A program made the position numbers and the translations under genes. The notes beneath the pieces were generated by a model. It was given only the letters and a program-made list of their open reading frames with translations. It was not told the origin of the DNA and searched no databases. Positions 56,610 through 64,000 of a DNA stretch of 64,000 nucleotides are shown in pieces; the first letter of the stretch is position 1, and each line of letters starts with the position of its first letter. The DNA is from Cellvibrionaceae bacterium (lineage in GTDB: Bacteria > Pseudomonadota > Gammaproteobacteria > Pseudomonadales > Cellvibrionaceae): assembly GCA_024707385.1 (NCBI GenBank), contig JANPZW010000015.1:434001-498000 (forward strand), read 5' to 3'.

Positions 56610-59600
56610 ATGCTGGAAAATCAAACCCTTCCCGCCAATGCCGCAGAGCTGGAGCAGAGCCTGGCGGACACTGTGCTGCAGCACCGGCCGAGGCTGCGCA
56701 AACTCTGGCGCGCCGCGCGGGATGGGCATAACAAGGCGGAGAACCTGGAGCAGGTCGAGCGGAAATTTCTCGCGCTGCTGGAAGAGTCCCGCGCGCTGGT
56801 ACTGAGCAAACAGCAGAACCGGCCGACGCTGGAGTTTCCGGAAAACCTGCCGGTGAGCGCCCGGCGCGAGGAAATCGCGCGCACGATTCTCGCCCATCAG
56901 GTGGTGATACTGGCGGGCGAAACCGGCTCAGGCAAAACCACGCAGTTGCCAAAAATCTGCCTGGAAATCGGCCGCGGAATTTATGGTTTGATCGGCCATA
57001 CGCAGCCGCGCCGGATCGCCGCCAGCACCGTTGCCAACCGCATCGCCGAAGAATTGCGGGTGCCCCTGGGAACCTCGGTGGGATTCCAGGTGCGCTTCAC
57101 CGATCAGACGCAGCCCGGATCGCATATCAAATTAATGACCGACGGTATTCTGCTGGCGGAAATTCAGCATGATCCGCTGTTGTTGCGCTACGACACTTTG
57201 ATCATCGATGAGGCTCACGAGCGCAGTCTCAACATTGATTTTCTCTTGGGCTATCTCAAGCAAATATTGCTCAAACGCCCCGATTTGAAATTGATCGTTA
57301 CCTCCGCGACGATCGACGTGCAGCGTTTCTCCCGGCATTTCAATAATGCGCCTATTTTGGAAGTCTCCGGGCGGACTTATCCCGTGGAAATTCTTTATCG
57401 CCCGTGGACTGGCGAGCTGGAAGATCAAAGTCAGGCAATTATTGAAGCGATTCAGGAAATTCTCACCCTGCCGCACGCGGGCCATGGGGATATTCTGGTT
57501 TTTCTAGCGGGCGAGCGGGAAATTCGCGAAACAGCGCTGGCGTTGCGCAAAGCGGAATTTCCCCATCTGGAGGTTTTGCCGCTTTACGCGCGCTTGAGTC
57601 TTGCCGAACAGAGCAGGGTTTTTCAAAGCCACAAGGGCCGACGTGTCGTTCTGGCCACCAACGTGGCGGAAACCTCAATTACGGTTCCGGGTATAGGCTT
57701 TGTAATCGATCCGGGATACGCGCGCATCAGTCGCTACAGTGTGCGCACCAAAGTCCAGCGTCTGCCCATCGAACCCATTTCCCAGGCGAGCGCCAATCAG
57801 CGGGCGGGGCGTTGCGGCCGCGTCAGCAACGGGGTGTGCATCCGACTCTATGCGGAGGAGGATTTTGTTCAGCGTCCGGAATTTACCGACGCGGAAATTC
57901 TGCGCACCAATCTGGCTTCCGTGGTTCTGCAAATGCTGCATTTAGGAATCGGCGATATTCGCAAATTCCCCTTTGTCGAAGCGCCGGATTCCAAATACAT
58001 CAGCGACGGTTATCGCCTGCTGGAGGAATTGCAGGCGGTGGATGGCAAAGGCCAGCTCACGGCAATTGGTCGGCAGTTGGCGAGCCTGCCGCTGGATCCG
58101 CGCTTGGCACGTATGGTGTTGGAAGGGCAGCGCCAAGGCGCACTGCGTGAAGTGCTGATTATTGTTGCCGCATTGACTGTTCAGGACCCGCGTGAACGCC
58201 CGGCGGAAAAACAGCAGGCGGCGGACGAAAAACACCGGCGTTTCTGGGATGAGAATTCGGATTTTATCGCCTATCTGAATTTGTGGAATTACGCCGAACA
58301 GCAGCGTCAGGATCTGTCGCAAAACCAGTGGCGCAAACAGAGCGCGCGGGAATTTCTCTCCCATTTACGCCTGCGCGAATGGCGCGAGCTGCACCATCAA
58401 ATCCGTCTGGCGTGTAAACCGCTCAATTTCAAGGAAAACCAGGAACCGGCCGCTTATCCCGCGCTGCATAAAGCACTACTCGCCGGTTTGCTCGGCAACA
58501 TAGGTGTGAAAAACGAGGAGCCGGGCGAGCTGCAATATCTCGGTGCGCGCAATCGCAAGTTTTCGATTTTTCCCGGCTCATCCCAATTCAAGAAAAAGCC
58601 GCGCTGGCTCATAGCGGCGGAATTATTGGAAACCTCAAAACTTTTTGCCCACGGCGTCGCTAAGATTGAGCCCGAGTGGATTCTGGAACTCGGGCAACAC
58701 TTGTTGAAACATCACTACTATCAGCCGCATTACAACAGCAAAAGCGGGCAAGTGGTGGCCTATGACCGGATTACTTTATTCGGTCTGACGCTCACCGATA
58801 AAAAGACGGTGAATTACAGCCATATCAACAGCGAGGAGGCGAGGGAGGTCTTTATTCGCTCCGCGCTGGTGGAAGGGGCTTATGGCCAGCATCCTTCGCG
58901 CCAGCAGCACAAGCAGAAATCCTCGGGCAAGGAGGATTTCTTTTTGCACAATGTGCAGCAGGTGCAGGAGGTCCAGGATCTTGAAGCCAAATCCCGCCGC
59001 AAAGATATTCTGGTTGATGACGAGGTGATCTACCGTTTTTATGCCGAGCGAATTCCGTCGCATGTGGTGAATTTCGCCGGCTTTGAACACTGGCGTAAAG
59101 AGGCGGAAAAAAATCAGCCGGATCTGTTGCGCATCCCCCGGGATTTGTTGATGCAACACGGCGCCGCGGGAATCACGGAAGCACAATTTCCCTCCAGCAT
59201 GGTGATCGAGGGAATGACGCTGCCGCTCACCTACCATTTTGAGCCTGGGCACGCGGATGACGGTGTGAGCATCGGCGTTCCCGCGAGCGTGTTGCACACA
59301 CTGCCGGAAGCGCGCTTGGAATGGTTGGTGCCGGGATTTTTGCGCGATAAATGCATAACCCTGATCAAAAGTCTGCCCAAACAGTGGCGCAAACAATTTG
59401 TGCCCGTGCCGCATTATGTCGACCAGATAATGCCGCGGTTGAAACCCGGTAATCAGCCGCTGTCGCGGGCGTTGCAACACGAACTCGAACGTCTGCTCGG
59501 CAAACCTTTGCCCACGGATCTCTGGCAGGGCGTAGAACTCGACCCGTTCTATCGCATGAATATTCACGTGCTCGACGAACGTGGCAAAGTGTTGGATCGC

Positions 59601-60554
59601 GCGCGCGACTTGCAGACACTGCGCGAGCGCTATCGCGGCCATGTGCAAAACACGCTGCAAAAGGTGGGGGAAAATATCGAGCGCGACGCCATCAGCCAGT
59701 GGGATTTTGGCATCCTGGAAACCTCCTGCACCTTGAAGCGCGGCCCTGTGCAAGTGCGCGCGTTTCCCGCCTTGGTAGTCGAGAAGCAAGCGGTGGCGCT
59801 GCGCCTGCTGGACAATCCGCTGGAGGCCGAACAGGAGAGTGTGCGCGGCGTGGTAGCGCTGCTGCAGATTCAGCTGGCGAGCTCGGTGAAATATCTGCTG
59901 AAGGATTTGCTGAAAAATAAAGACATGGCGCTCAGCATCATGAATCTGGGGCGGCGCGATGAGGTTGTGCAGGATCTTATCAATGCAGCGGTTTATCGCG
60001 CCTGCCTGGAAGGTTTTGCACTGCCGCGCGATGCGGAGGCGTTTGCCGCAGCCGTGTCGCGCGGCAAGAACACGCTGGTGGCCATCGCCAACCAATATGA
60101 AAGCCTGCTGTTGCAGATGTTGGAACTGGTGGTGCAGATTCGCAAAAAAATGAAAACCAGCGCCAATGCGCTGCAATTGGCCGCCACCTTTGGCGACATT
60201 CAGCAGCAACTCGAACACCTGTTATATAAAGGCTTTATGAGCCGGGCACCCTGGGAATGGTTGGAGCAGTACCCGCGTTATTTGAAGGCAATTTTGCTGC
60301 GCCTGGAGAAAGCGCCTCTGGATATCCAGAAAGACAGGATTTCGACACGCCAATTATCCCAGTATTGGGAAAAACATCAGGCGCGCCTGCACAAGGACGG
60401 CGAGGCCGTTTATCGACAACACCCGTTGTGGCAACAGTTTCGCTGGATGCTGGAGGAATTACGGGTGTCGCTTTTTGCTCAGACGTTGAAGACGCGTGTG
60501 CCTGTGTCTGACAAGCGCCTGGACAAGCTGTGGCAGGAAAGCCTGCAGCCCTAA
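56610..60554 (+). CDS. hrpA: ATP-dependent RNA helicase HrpA (DEAH box)
   Basis: 1314-residue DEAH helicase, near the usual length of about 1300. I start at ATG 56610 (MLENQTLPANAAELEQ). Motifs: GETGSGKTTQLPK (I), TQPRRIAASTVA (Ia), IIDEAHERS (II), TSATID (III), VLATNVAETSITVPG (V), QRAGRCGR (VI). The OB-fold and the long HrpA-specific C-terminal region follow (LVDDEVIYRFYAERIP). It resolves collided ribosomes in E. coli. No indels in nearly 4 kb, unlike several shorter genes. Confidence 0.96.
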   Translation: MLENQTLPANAAELEQSLADTVLQHRPRLRKLWRAARDGHNKAENLEQVERKFLALLEESRALVLSKQQNRPTLEFPENLPVSARREEIARTILAHQVVILAGETGSGKTTQLPKICLEIGRGIYGLIGHTQPRRIAASTVANRIAEELRVPLGTSVGFQVRFTDQTQPGSHIKLMTDGILLAEIQHDPLLLRYDTLIIDEAHERSLNIDFLLGYLKQILLKRPDLKLIVTSATIDVQRFSRHFNNAPILEVSGRTYPVEILYRPWTGELEDQSQAIIEAIQEILTLPHAGHGDILVFLAGEREIRETALALRKAEFPHLEVLPLYARLSLAEQSRVFQSHKGRRVVLATNVAETSITVPGIGFVIDPGYARISRYSVRTKVQRLPIEPISQASANQRAGRCGRVSNGVCIRLYAEEDFVQRPEFTDAEILRTNLASVVLQMLHLGIGDIRKFPFVEAPDSKYISDGYRLLEELQAVDGKGQLTAIGRQLASLPLDPRLARMVLEGQRQGALREVLIIVAALTVQDPRERPAEKQQAADEKHRRFWDENSDFIAYLNLWNYAEQQRQDLSQNQWRKQSAREFLSHLRLREWRELHHQIRLACKPLNFKENQEPAAYPALHKALLAGLLGNIGVKNEEPGELQYLGARNRKFSIFPGSSQFKKKPRWLIAAELLETSKLFAHGVAKIEPEWILELGQHLLKHHYYQPHYNSKSGQVVAYDRITLFGLTLTDKKTVNYSHINSEEAREVFIRSALVEGAYGQHPSRQQHKQKSSGKEDFFLHNVQQVQEVQDLEAKSRRKDILVDDEVIYRFYAERIPSHVVNFAGFEHWRKEAEKNQPDLLRIPRDLLMQHGAAGITEAQFPSSMVIEGMTLPLTYHFEPGHADDGVSIGVPASVLHTLPEARLEWLVPGFLRDKCITLIKSLPKQWRKQFVPVPHYVDQIMPRLKPGNQPLSRALQHELERLLGKPLPTDLWQGVELDPFYRMNIHVLDERGKVLDRARDLQTLRERYRGHVQNTLQKVGENIERDAISQWDFGILETSCTLKRGPVQVRAFPALVVEKQAVALRLLDNPLEAEQESVRGVVALLQIQLASSVKYLLKDLLKNKDMALSIMNLGRRDEVVQDLINAAVYRACLEGFALPRDAEAFAAAVSRGKNTLVAIANQYESLLLQMLELVVQIRKKMKTSANALQLAATFGDIQQQLEHLLYKGFMSRAPWEWLEQYPRYLKAILLRLEKAPLDIQKDRISTRQLSQYWEKHQARLHKDGEAVYRQHPLWQQFRWMLEELRVSLFAQTLKTRVPVSDKRLDKLWQESLQP

Positions 60555-60665
60555 CCCTATTTATGCCCAGCTTGACTCATGACCGCGTTGCGTCTTAGTG
60601 GCAAGGCGCAAAATCCCGGATTATGATGGCCGGAAATTTTTCCCCGCTCCCTGAAGGAGGTTTAT

Positions 60666-62837
60666 ATGAGCAATCCCTATCCTTGGCTCTTTTCCCGCAT
60701 TGGCGGTTTTGACCAGGTCCTTTTGCGCTCCGGCGAGGATCTTAAACACCTTGAGGAGTTGGATCCGAAACTCTGGGCCGCACTCGCCTGTCCGGTAAAA
60801 GGTTTGTTTTTCGATGAAAAAACCTTGCAGTTGATCGATGTCGACAGCGACGGCCGGATACGCCTGCCGGAAATTGTGAAAGCCGTGAATTGGGCTGCCA
60901 AGTGTTTGAAAAATCCAGATCTGCTGCTCAAGCCGGCGGCAGAAATTCCACTCGCGGAATTGAATGAGAACGACGCCGACGGCGCCGCTATTCTGGCCAG
61001 TGCCAAAACCATGCTGCATTTTCTCGGCAAGCCGGACAGCGAGGTCGTCACCCTGGCGGACGCGGAGTCGCAGCAGGCGGCCATGGCAGTTGCCCCCTTA
61101 AACGGCGACGGCATAATTCTCGCGGATTCCGCTGACGATCCAGAACTGAAAGCGCTGATCGGAGAAGTGCAGGCGGCTTACCCGGGAATCATCGATGTTT
61201 CCGGCAAACCCGGCGTGGATCTTCCCGCAGTGGAAAAATTCTATGCCGCAGTGACTGCCCGCGCCGCTTGGTTGGAGCAGGGCAAGGCCGATTGGTTGAG
61301 TTCAGTAAATTGCGAAACGGCATACGCGGCGCTCAGCGCGGTGCGCGCAAAAATCGATGACTTTTTCGCCCGCTGCCGAGCCAGCCGCTTTGATGCGCGC
61401 GCAATACAACAGCTCAATCAACCCGAGGCTGCGTGGACTGCCTTGTCGTCCGATTCACTCTCTGCTGATTGTCATGAATTCGCCGATTTTCCTTTAGCGA
61501 TGGTGTCCGCTGATGCGGTGCTGCCGCTGGATCAGGGAGTGAATCCTGCTTGGGAAGCGGCGCTGGTGAAGTTCAAAAAAGACGTTGTCGTTCCGCTGGA
61601 GGGCGAAAAAGACTCTCTGACCTTCGCCGAATGGCAAGCGCTGAAAGAGCGTTTTGACGCCTATCAGCAGTGGTTGTCGGCAGAAGCAGGCAAAGAAGTG
61701 GCGGCGCTGTCGCGTGAGCGCATTCAACAGATTCTGCAGGAGCCGCACCACGCCGCCATGGAGGATCTGGTGCGTCAGGATATGGCGAAACAACCGCAAG
61801 TTGCCGCTTTCGCTGCGGTGGAAAAATTATTGCGTTTCCGCCTGCATTTGAAAGCGCTGCTGAATAATTTCGTTAATTTCACCGAATTTTATGGCGCGGA
61901 AACCCGCGCGGTGTTTGAAGCGGGAACCCTGTATCTCGATGGCCGCGCTTGTGAGTTGTGTATTGAAGTGCACGACCCGGCTAAACACGCGGCACTGGCG
62001 GGGCTGAGCAAATGTTTTCTCGCGTATTGTGATTGCACCCGCCCCGATGGAGCGAAAAAAACCATTGTTGCGGCGTTTACCGGTGGTGATGCGGATTATT
62101 TGCTCGTCGGTCGTAACGGCGTGTTTTACGATCGAGCAGGTAACGATTGGGATGCGACGATCACCAAACTTATCGAAAATCCCATCAGTATTCCCCAGGC
62201 ATTTTTCTCACCCTACAAACGCCTGATCCGCTTTATTGAGGAGCGCGCCGCGAAAAGTGCCACCAACGCGGAAGCGTCGAGTGAATCTCTGTTGCAAAGC
62301 ACGACGGAAAAAACCTTGGCCACCACGGATCCCAAAGCCGCGCAAGCTGGGCCTAAACCCAAGATAGATGTGGGCGTAGTGGCTGCACTGGGTGTCGCTG
62401 TAGGTGGTATTGCCACCGCAGTGGGACTTTTGTTGCAAGCATTTTTTGGTCTTGGTTGGTTAATGCCGCTCGGTCTGATTGGTTTGCTGCTGCTGATCAG
62501 CGGGCCTTCTGTTTTTATTGCCTGGTTGAAATTACGTCAACGCAACCTGGGACCAATTCTGGATGCGTCCGGTTGGGCAGTAAACGGACAGGTTAAAATC
62601 AATGTTCCTTTCGGTGGTAAATTGACCGAAGTGGCGAAATTGCCACCGGGTTCGCGACGTAATCTGGCCGATCCTTACGCGGAAAAGAAAAAACCCTGGG
62701 GCGCAATTCTGGTTGCGCTGCTGGTGTTGATTGCTCTGGCAGTAGGTGGCTGGTGTTTATGGACAGGCAAATGTCCCGCGTTTCCTCGGTTTAACTCATC
62801 GACTGAAGTTGCGGTCGAGGCTCCGGCCGAATCTTGA
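60666..62837 (+). CDS. Unknown conserved-looking 723-residue membrane protein with EF-hand-like motif
   Basis: I do not recognise a named family. The ATG at 60666 follows GGAGG. Visible features: an EF-hand-like loop early on (DVDSDGRIRLPEI, about residues 58-70), a second acidic loop (NENDADGAAIL), long helical regions to about 540, a Thr/Ala/Lys linker, then two close hydrophobic helices (VGVVAALGVAVGGIATAVGL; LMPLGLIGLLLLISGPSVFI), a short conserved-looking segment (GWAVNGQVKINVPFGGKLT), a third helix (ILVALLVLIALAVGGWCLW) and a short tail. No signal peptide, so the large N-terminal part is probably cytoplasmic. A role in calcium-sensing or envelope work is only a guess. Confidence 0.8.
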   Translation: MSNPYPWLFSRIGGFDQVLLRSGEDLKHLEELDPKLWAALACPVKGLFFDEKTLQLIDVDSDGRIRLPEIVKAVNWAAKCLKNPDLLLKPAAEIPLAELNENDADGAAILASAKTMLHFLGKPDSEVVTLADAESQQAAMAVAPLNGDGIILADSADDPELKALIGEVQAAYPGIIDVSGKPGVDLPAVEKFYAAVTARAAWLEQGKADWLSSVNCETAYAALSAVRAKIDDFFARCRASRFDARAIQQLNQPEAAWTALSSDSLSADCHEFADFPLAMVSADAVLPLDQGVNPAWEAALVKFKKDVVVPLEGEKDSLTFAEWQALKERFDAYQQWLSAEAGKEVAALSRERIQQILQEPHHAAMEDLVRQDMAKQPQVAAFAAVEKLLRFRLHLKALLNNFVNFTEFYGAETRAVFEAGTLYLDGRACELCIEVHDPAKHAALAGLSKCFLAYCDCTRPDGAKKTIVAAFTGGDADYLLVGRNGVFYDRAGNDWDATITKLIENPISIPQAFFSPYKRLIRFIEERAAKSATNAEASSESLLQSTTEKTLATTDPKAAQAGPKPKIDVGVVAALGVAVGGIATAVGLLLQAFFGLGWLMPLGLIGLLLLISGPSVFIAWLKLRQRNLGPILDASGWAVNGQVKINVPFGGKLTEVAKLPPGSRRNLADPYAEKKKPWGAILVALLVLIALAVGGWCLWTGKCPAFPRFNSSTEVAVEAPAES

Positions 62838-62849
62838 TTTTCCTCTTCC

Positions 62850-62873
62850 GCGGAGGACCACCCGGTCCTCCGC
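62850..62873 (+). terminator. Perfect 10-bp hairpin after the unknown membrane protein gene
   Basis: GCGGAGGACC pairs exactly with GGTCCTCCGC around ACCC, twelve bases after the stop codon. The T-rich bases are before rather than after it, so termination efficiency is uncertain. Confidence 0.55.
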
Positions 62874-63011
62874 AATCTCGGGTTATCAATTGTCATAATT
62901 CCTTGTAAGATTGCGCCGCATTTTGGACGCCCTGCTGTCATGTGTCTGTCATATTTCAATTTTATATTGCAGCACGCTATCAGATTGCATTCGAAAGAAA
63001 TGTCATCAGGT

Positions 63012-63033
63012 CCGCCAAATCGGCGGTTTTTTT
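63012..63033 (+). terminator. Terminator-like hairpin in the porin leader
   Basis: CCGCC and GGCGG form a short GC stem around AAATC, followed directly by seven T. It ends only 14 bases before the porin start codon and lies ahead of its ribosome binding site (GGGAG). It could stop upstream transcripts, or be a leader attenuator or small-RNA-like element controlling the porin. Confidence 0.6.
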
Positions 63034-63047
63034 ATTTGGGAGAATTT

Positions 63048-63992
63048 ATGAAGAAGTCATTAGGTTTGTGCATTGCTTTGGCTAGTCTCGGTCCAGTTGC
63101 CGCTATCGCGGATGTGACTTTGTACGGCAAAGCCAACGTCTCTTTCGAGTTGGTGGATGAGGGCGATGACTCCTACACCGCGTTGGAAAGCAACGCATCA
63201 AGAATCGGCTTTAAAGGATCGGAAAAAATCAACGATTCGATAGAGGCTATCTACCAGCTGGAATACGAAGCGCATTTGGATGACGGAAGCACTACCTTCG
63301 GTCACCGCAATCTTTTCGTTGGCATTAAAGGTGAGTTTGGCCAGATTATCGGCGGTCGTTTTGACACCCCGCTGAAAATGGCGCAAAACAAGGTGGATGT
63401 GTTCAACGATCTGCGTGGTGATATCAAAAACTTCATAACGCCCAACGATCTTCGCTCGCAAAATACGGTGATGTATACCACTCCATCTTTCAACGGTTTT
63501 GTTGGCCAGTTCGCCTACGCCTCCAGCGAAGATGATGATGTCGATAACGGCAAATCGGCGTCGATTTCCTATTCAAACGATTCCCTTTATTTGGCTTTGG
63601 CTTTCGACCAGGACATCAGAGCTGAAAATGCCGAAGCTCTGCGCGCCGTCGCTCAATATTCCGTAAGTGGCTGGCAATTCGGTCTGCTGTTTGAGCAGTC
63701 CGAGAATGAAGGTCAAGAAGAGGAAGACGCGCTGGTAGCCTCTGTGTTGTACAACCTGAACGCGGATTGGGCCATCAAGGCGCAATATGGTCAATCGGAT
63801 ATTCCGTTTACCTATGCGACGGGCTTGCAGACAGATAAGAGCGAGTCATTCAGCCTGGGTGCTGATTACAAGCTGAGCAAAAACTTCGTTGTTTACGGCT
63901 TCTACACGGATATTTCCGCAGAAGACGAAGGTGTTGTCGAGGACGTGGTGGACAACAACTACATCGGTGTAGGTGTGGATTTCCGCTTCTAA
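63048..63992 (+). CDS. Gram-negative porin
   Basis: 314-residue outer-membrane porin of the 16-strand general type (Porin_4-like). ATG 63048 is preceded by GGGAG. The signal peptide is KKSLGLCIALASLGPVAAIA; the mature protein starts DVTLYGKANVSFELV. Typical barrel segments are SRIGFKGSEKINDSIEAIYQ, RNLFVGIKGEFGQIIGGRFD and the end NNYIGVGVDFRF with the terminal Phe. Mature protein is strongly acidic in its loops (SEDDDVDNG; ENEGQEEEDA). It should let small solutes through the outer membrane; specificity is not visible. Confidence 0.93.
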   Translation: MKKSLGLCIALASLGPVAAIADVTLYGKANVSFELVDEGDDSYTALESNASRIGFKGSEKINDSIEAIYQLEYEAHLDDGSTTFGHRNLFVGIKGEFGQIIGGRFDTPLKMAQNKVDVFNDLRGDIKNFITPNDLRSQNTVMYTTPSFNGFVGQFAYASSEDDDVDNGKSASISYSNDSLYLALAFDQDIRAENAEALRAVAQYSVSGWQFGLLFEQSENEGQEEEDALVASVLYNLNADWAIKAQYGQSDIPFTYATGLQTDKSESFSLGADYKLSKNFVVYGFYTDISAEDEGVVEDVVDNNYIGVGVDFRF

Positions 63993-64000
63993 CAGCGACG

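Noticed and set aside
56391..56952. Upstream extension of the autotransporter-like protein to 721 residues
   Set aside because: The signal peptide and ribosome binding site are at 56382; the extension runs antisense to the start of hrpA and is Pro/Arg/Ala-rich without structure.

Overview
The window looks like a chromosomal piece of a plant-polysaccharide-degrading gammaproteobacterium of the Cellvibrio/Saccharophagus/Teredinibacter type. The clues are a mannanase with a long poly-serine linker and a C-terminal GlyGly-type sorting tail, a lipoprotein GH11 xylanase, a complete MSHA type IV pilus locus, and gammaproteobacterial housekeeping genes (accA, arfB, trmL, nadE, hrpA). The species is not determined. 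I see no rRNA, tRNA, CRISPR array, prophage or intact insertion sequence.

Layout. 1-0.9 kb: 3' part of accA. 1.5-6.3 kb: a very large exported mosaic protein (beta-propeller, InlB-type repeats, anchor domain, internal sorting-like tail, beta-barrel). 6.4-8.8 kb: divergent GH11 xylanase and GH5 mannanase with a LacI-type palindrome between them. 8.9-10.4 kb: arfB and a convergent AI-2E-family permease. 10.7-29.9 kb (minus strand): one siderophore operon of thirteen genes, read from the Fur-box end as TonB receptor, entC, entE, entB-ArCP, NRPS (C-A-PCP-reductase), siderophore reductase, entA, aminotransferase, amidohydrolase, MFS exporter, and an FecB/FecCD/FecE-like importer. A divergent AraC-type regulator sits across the Fur box. 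31.1-36.6 kb: genes linked to zinc homeostasis (COG0523 GTPase, gamma-carbonic anhydrase, ZrgA-like His-rich protein, DUF3299 lipoprotein, ABC ATPase and permease), with trmL among them. 36.8-52.8 kb: MSHA pilus genes mshI to mshQ. 52.8-64 kb: nadE, an autotransporter-like barrel protein, hrpA, an unknown 723-residue membrane protein and a porin.

The most interesting system is the siderophore operon. Its gene set matches myxochelin biosynthesis: two 2,3-dihydroxybenzoates on a lysine-like core, reductive release to an aldehyde, then transamination to an amine. It also has an amidohydrolase next to the aminotransferase, the combination known for pseudochelin, where MxcM closes an imidazoline ring. 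A hand-read adenylation code (DAEDIGTVVK) fits a basic amino acid.

A general caution: at least fourteen genes, including housekeeping ones, are each broken by a one-base indel, almost always in a homopolymer, and each is restored to full family length by a one-base correction per site (two in the siderophore reductase). One missing G at 9351-9354 repairs two convergent genes at once. I read these as sequence errors rather than pseudogenes, and give each gene as one CDS across its shift.
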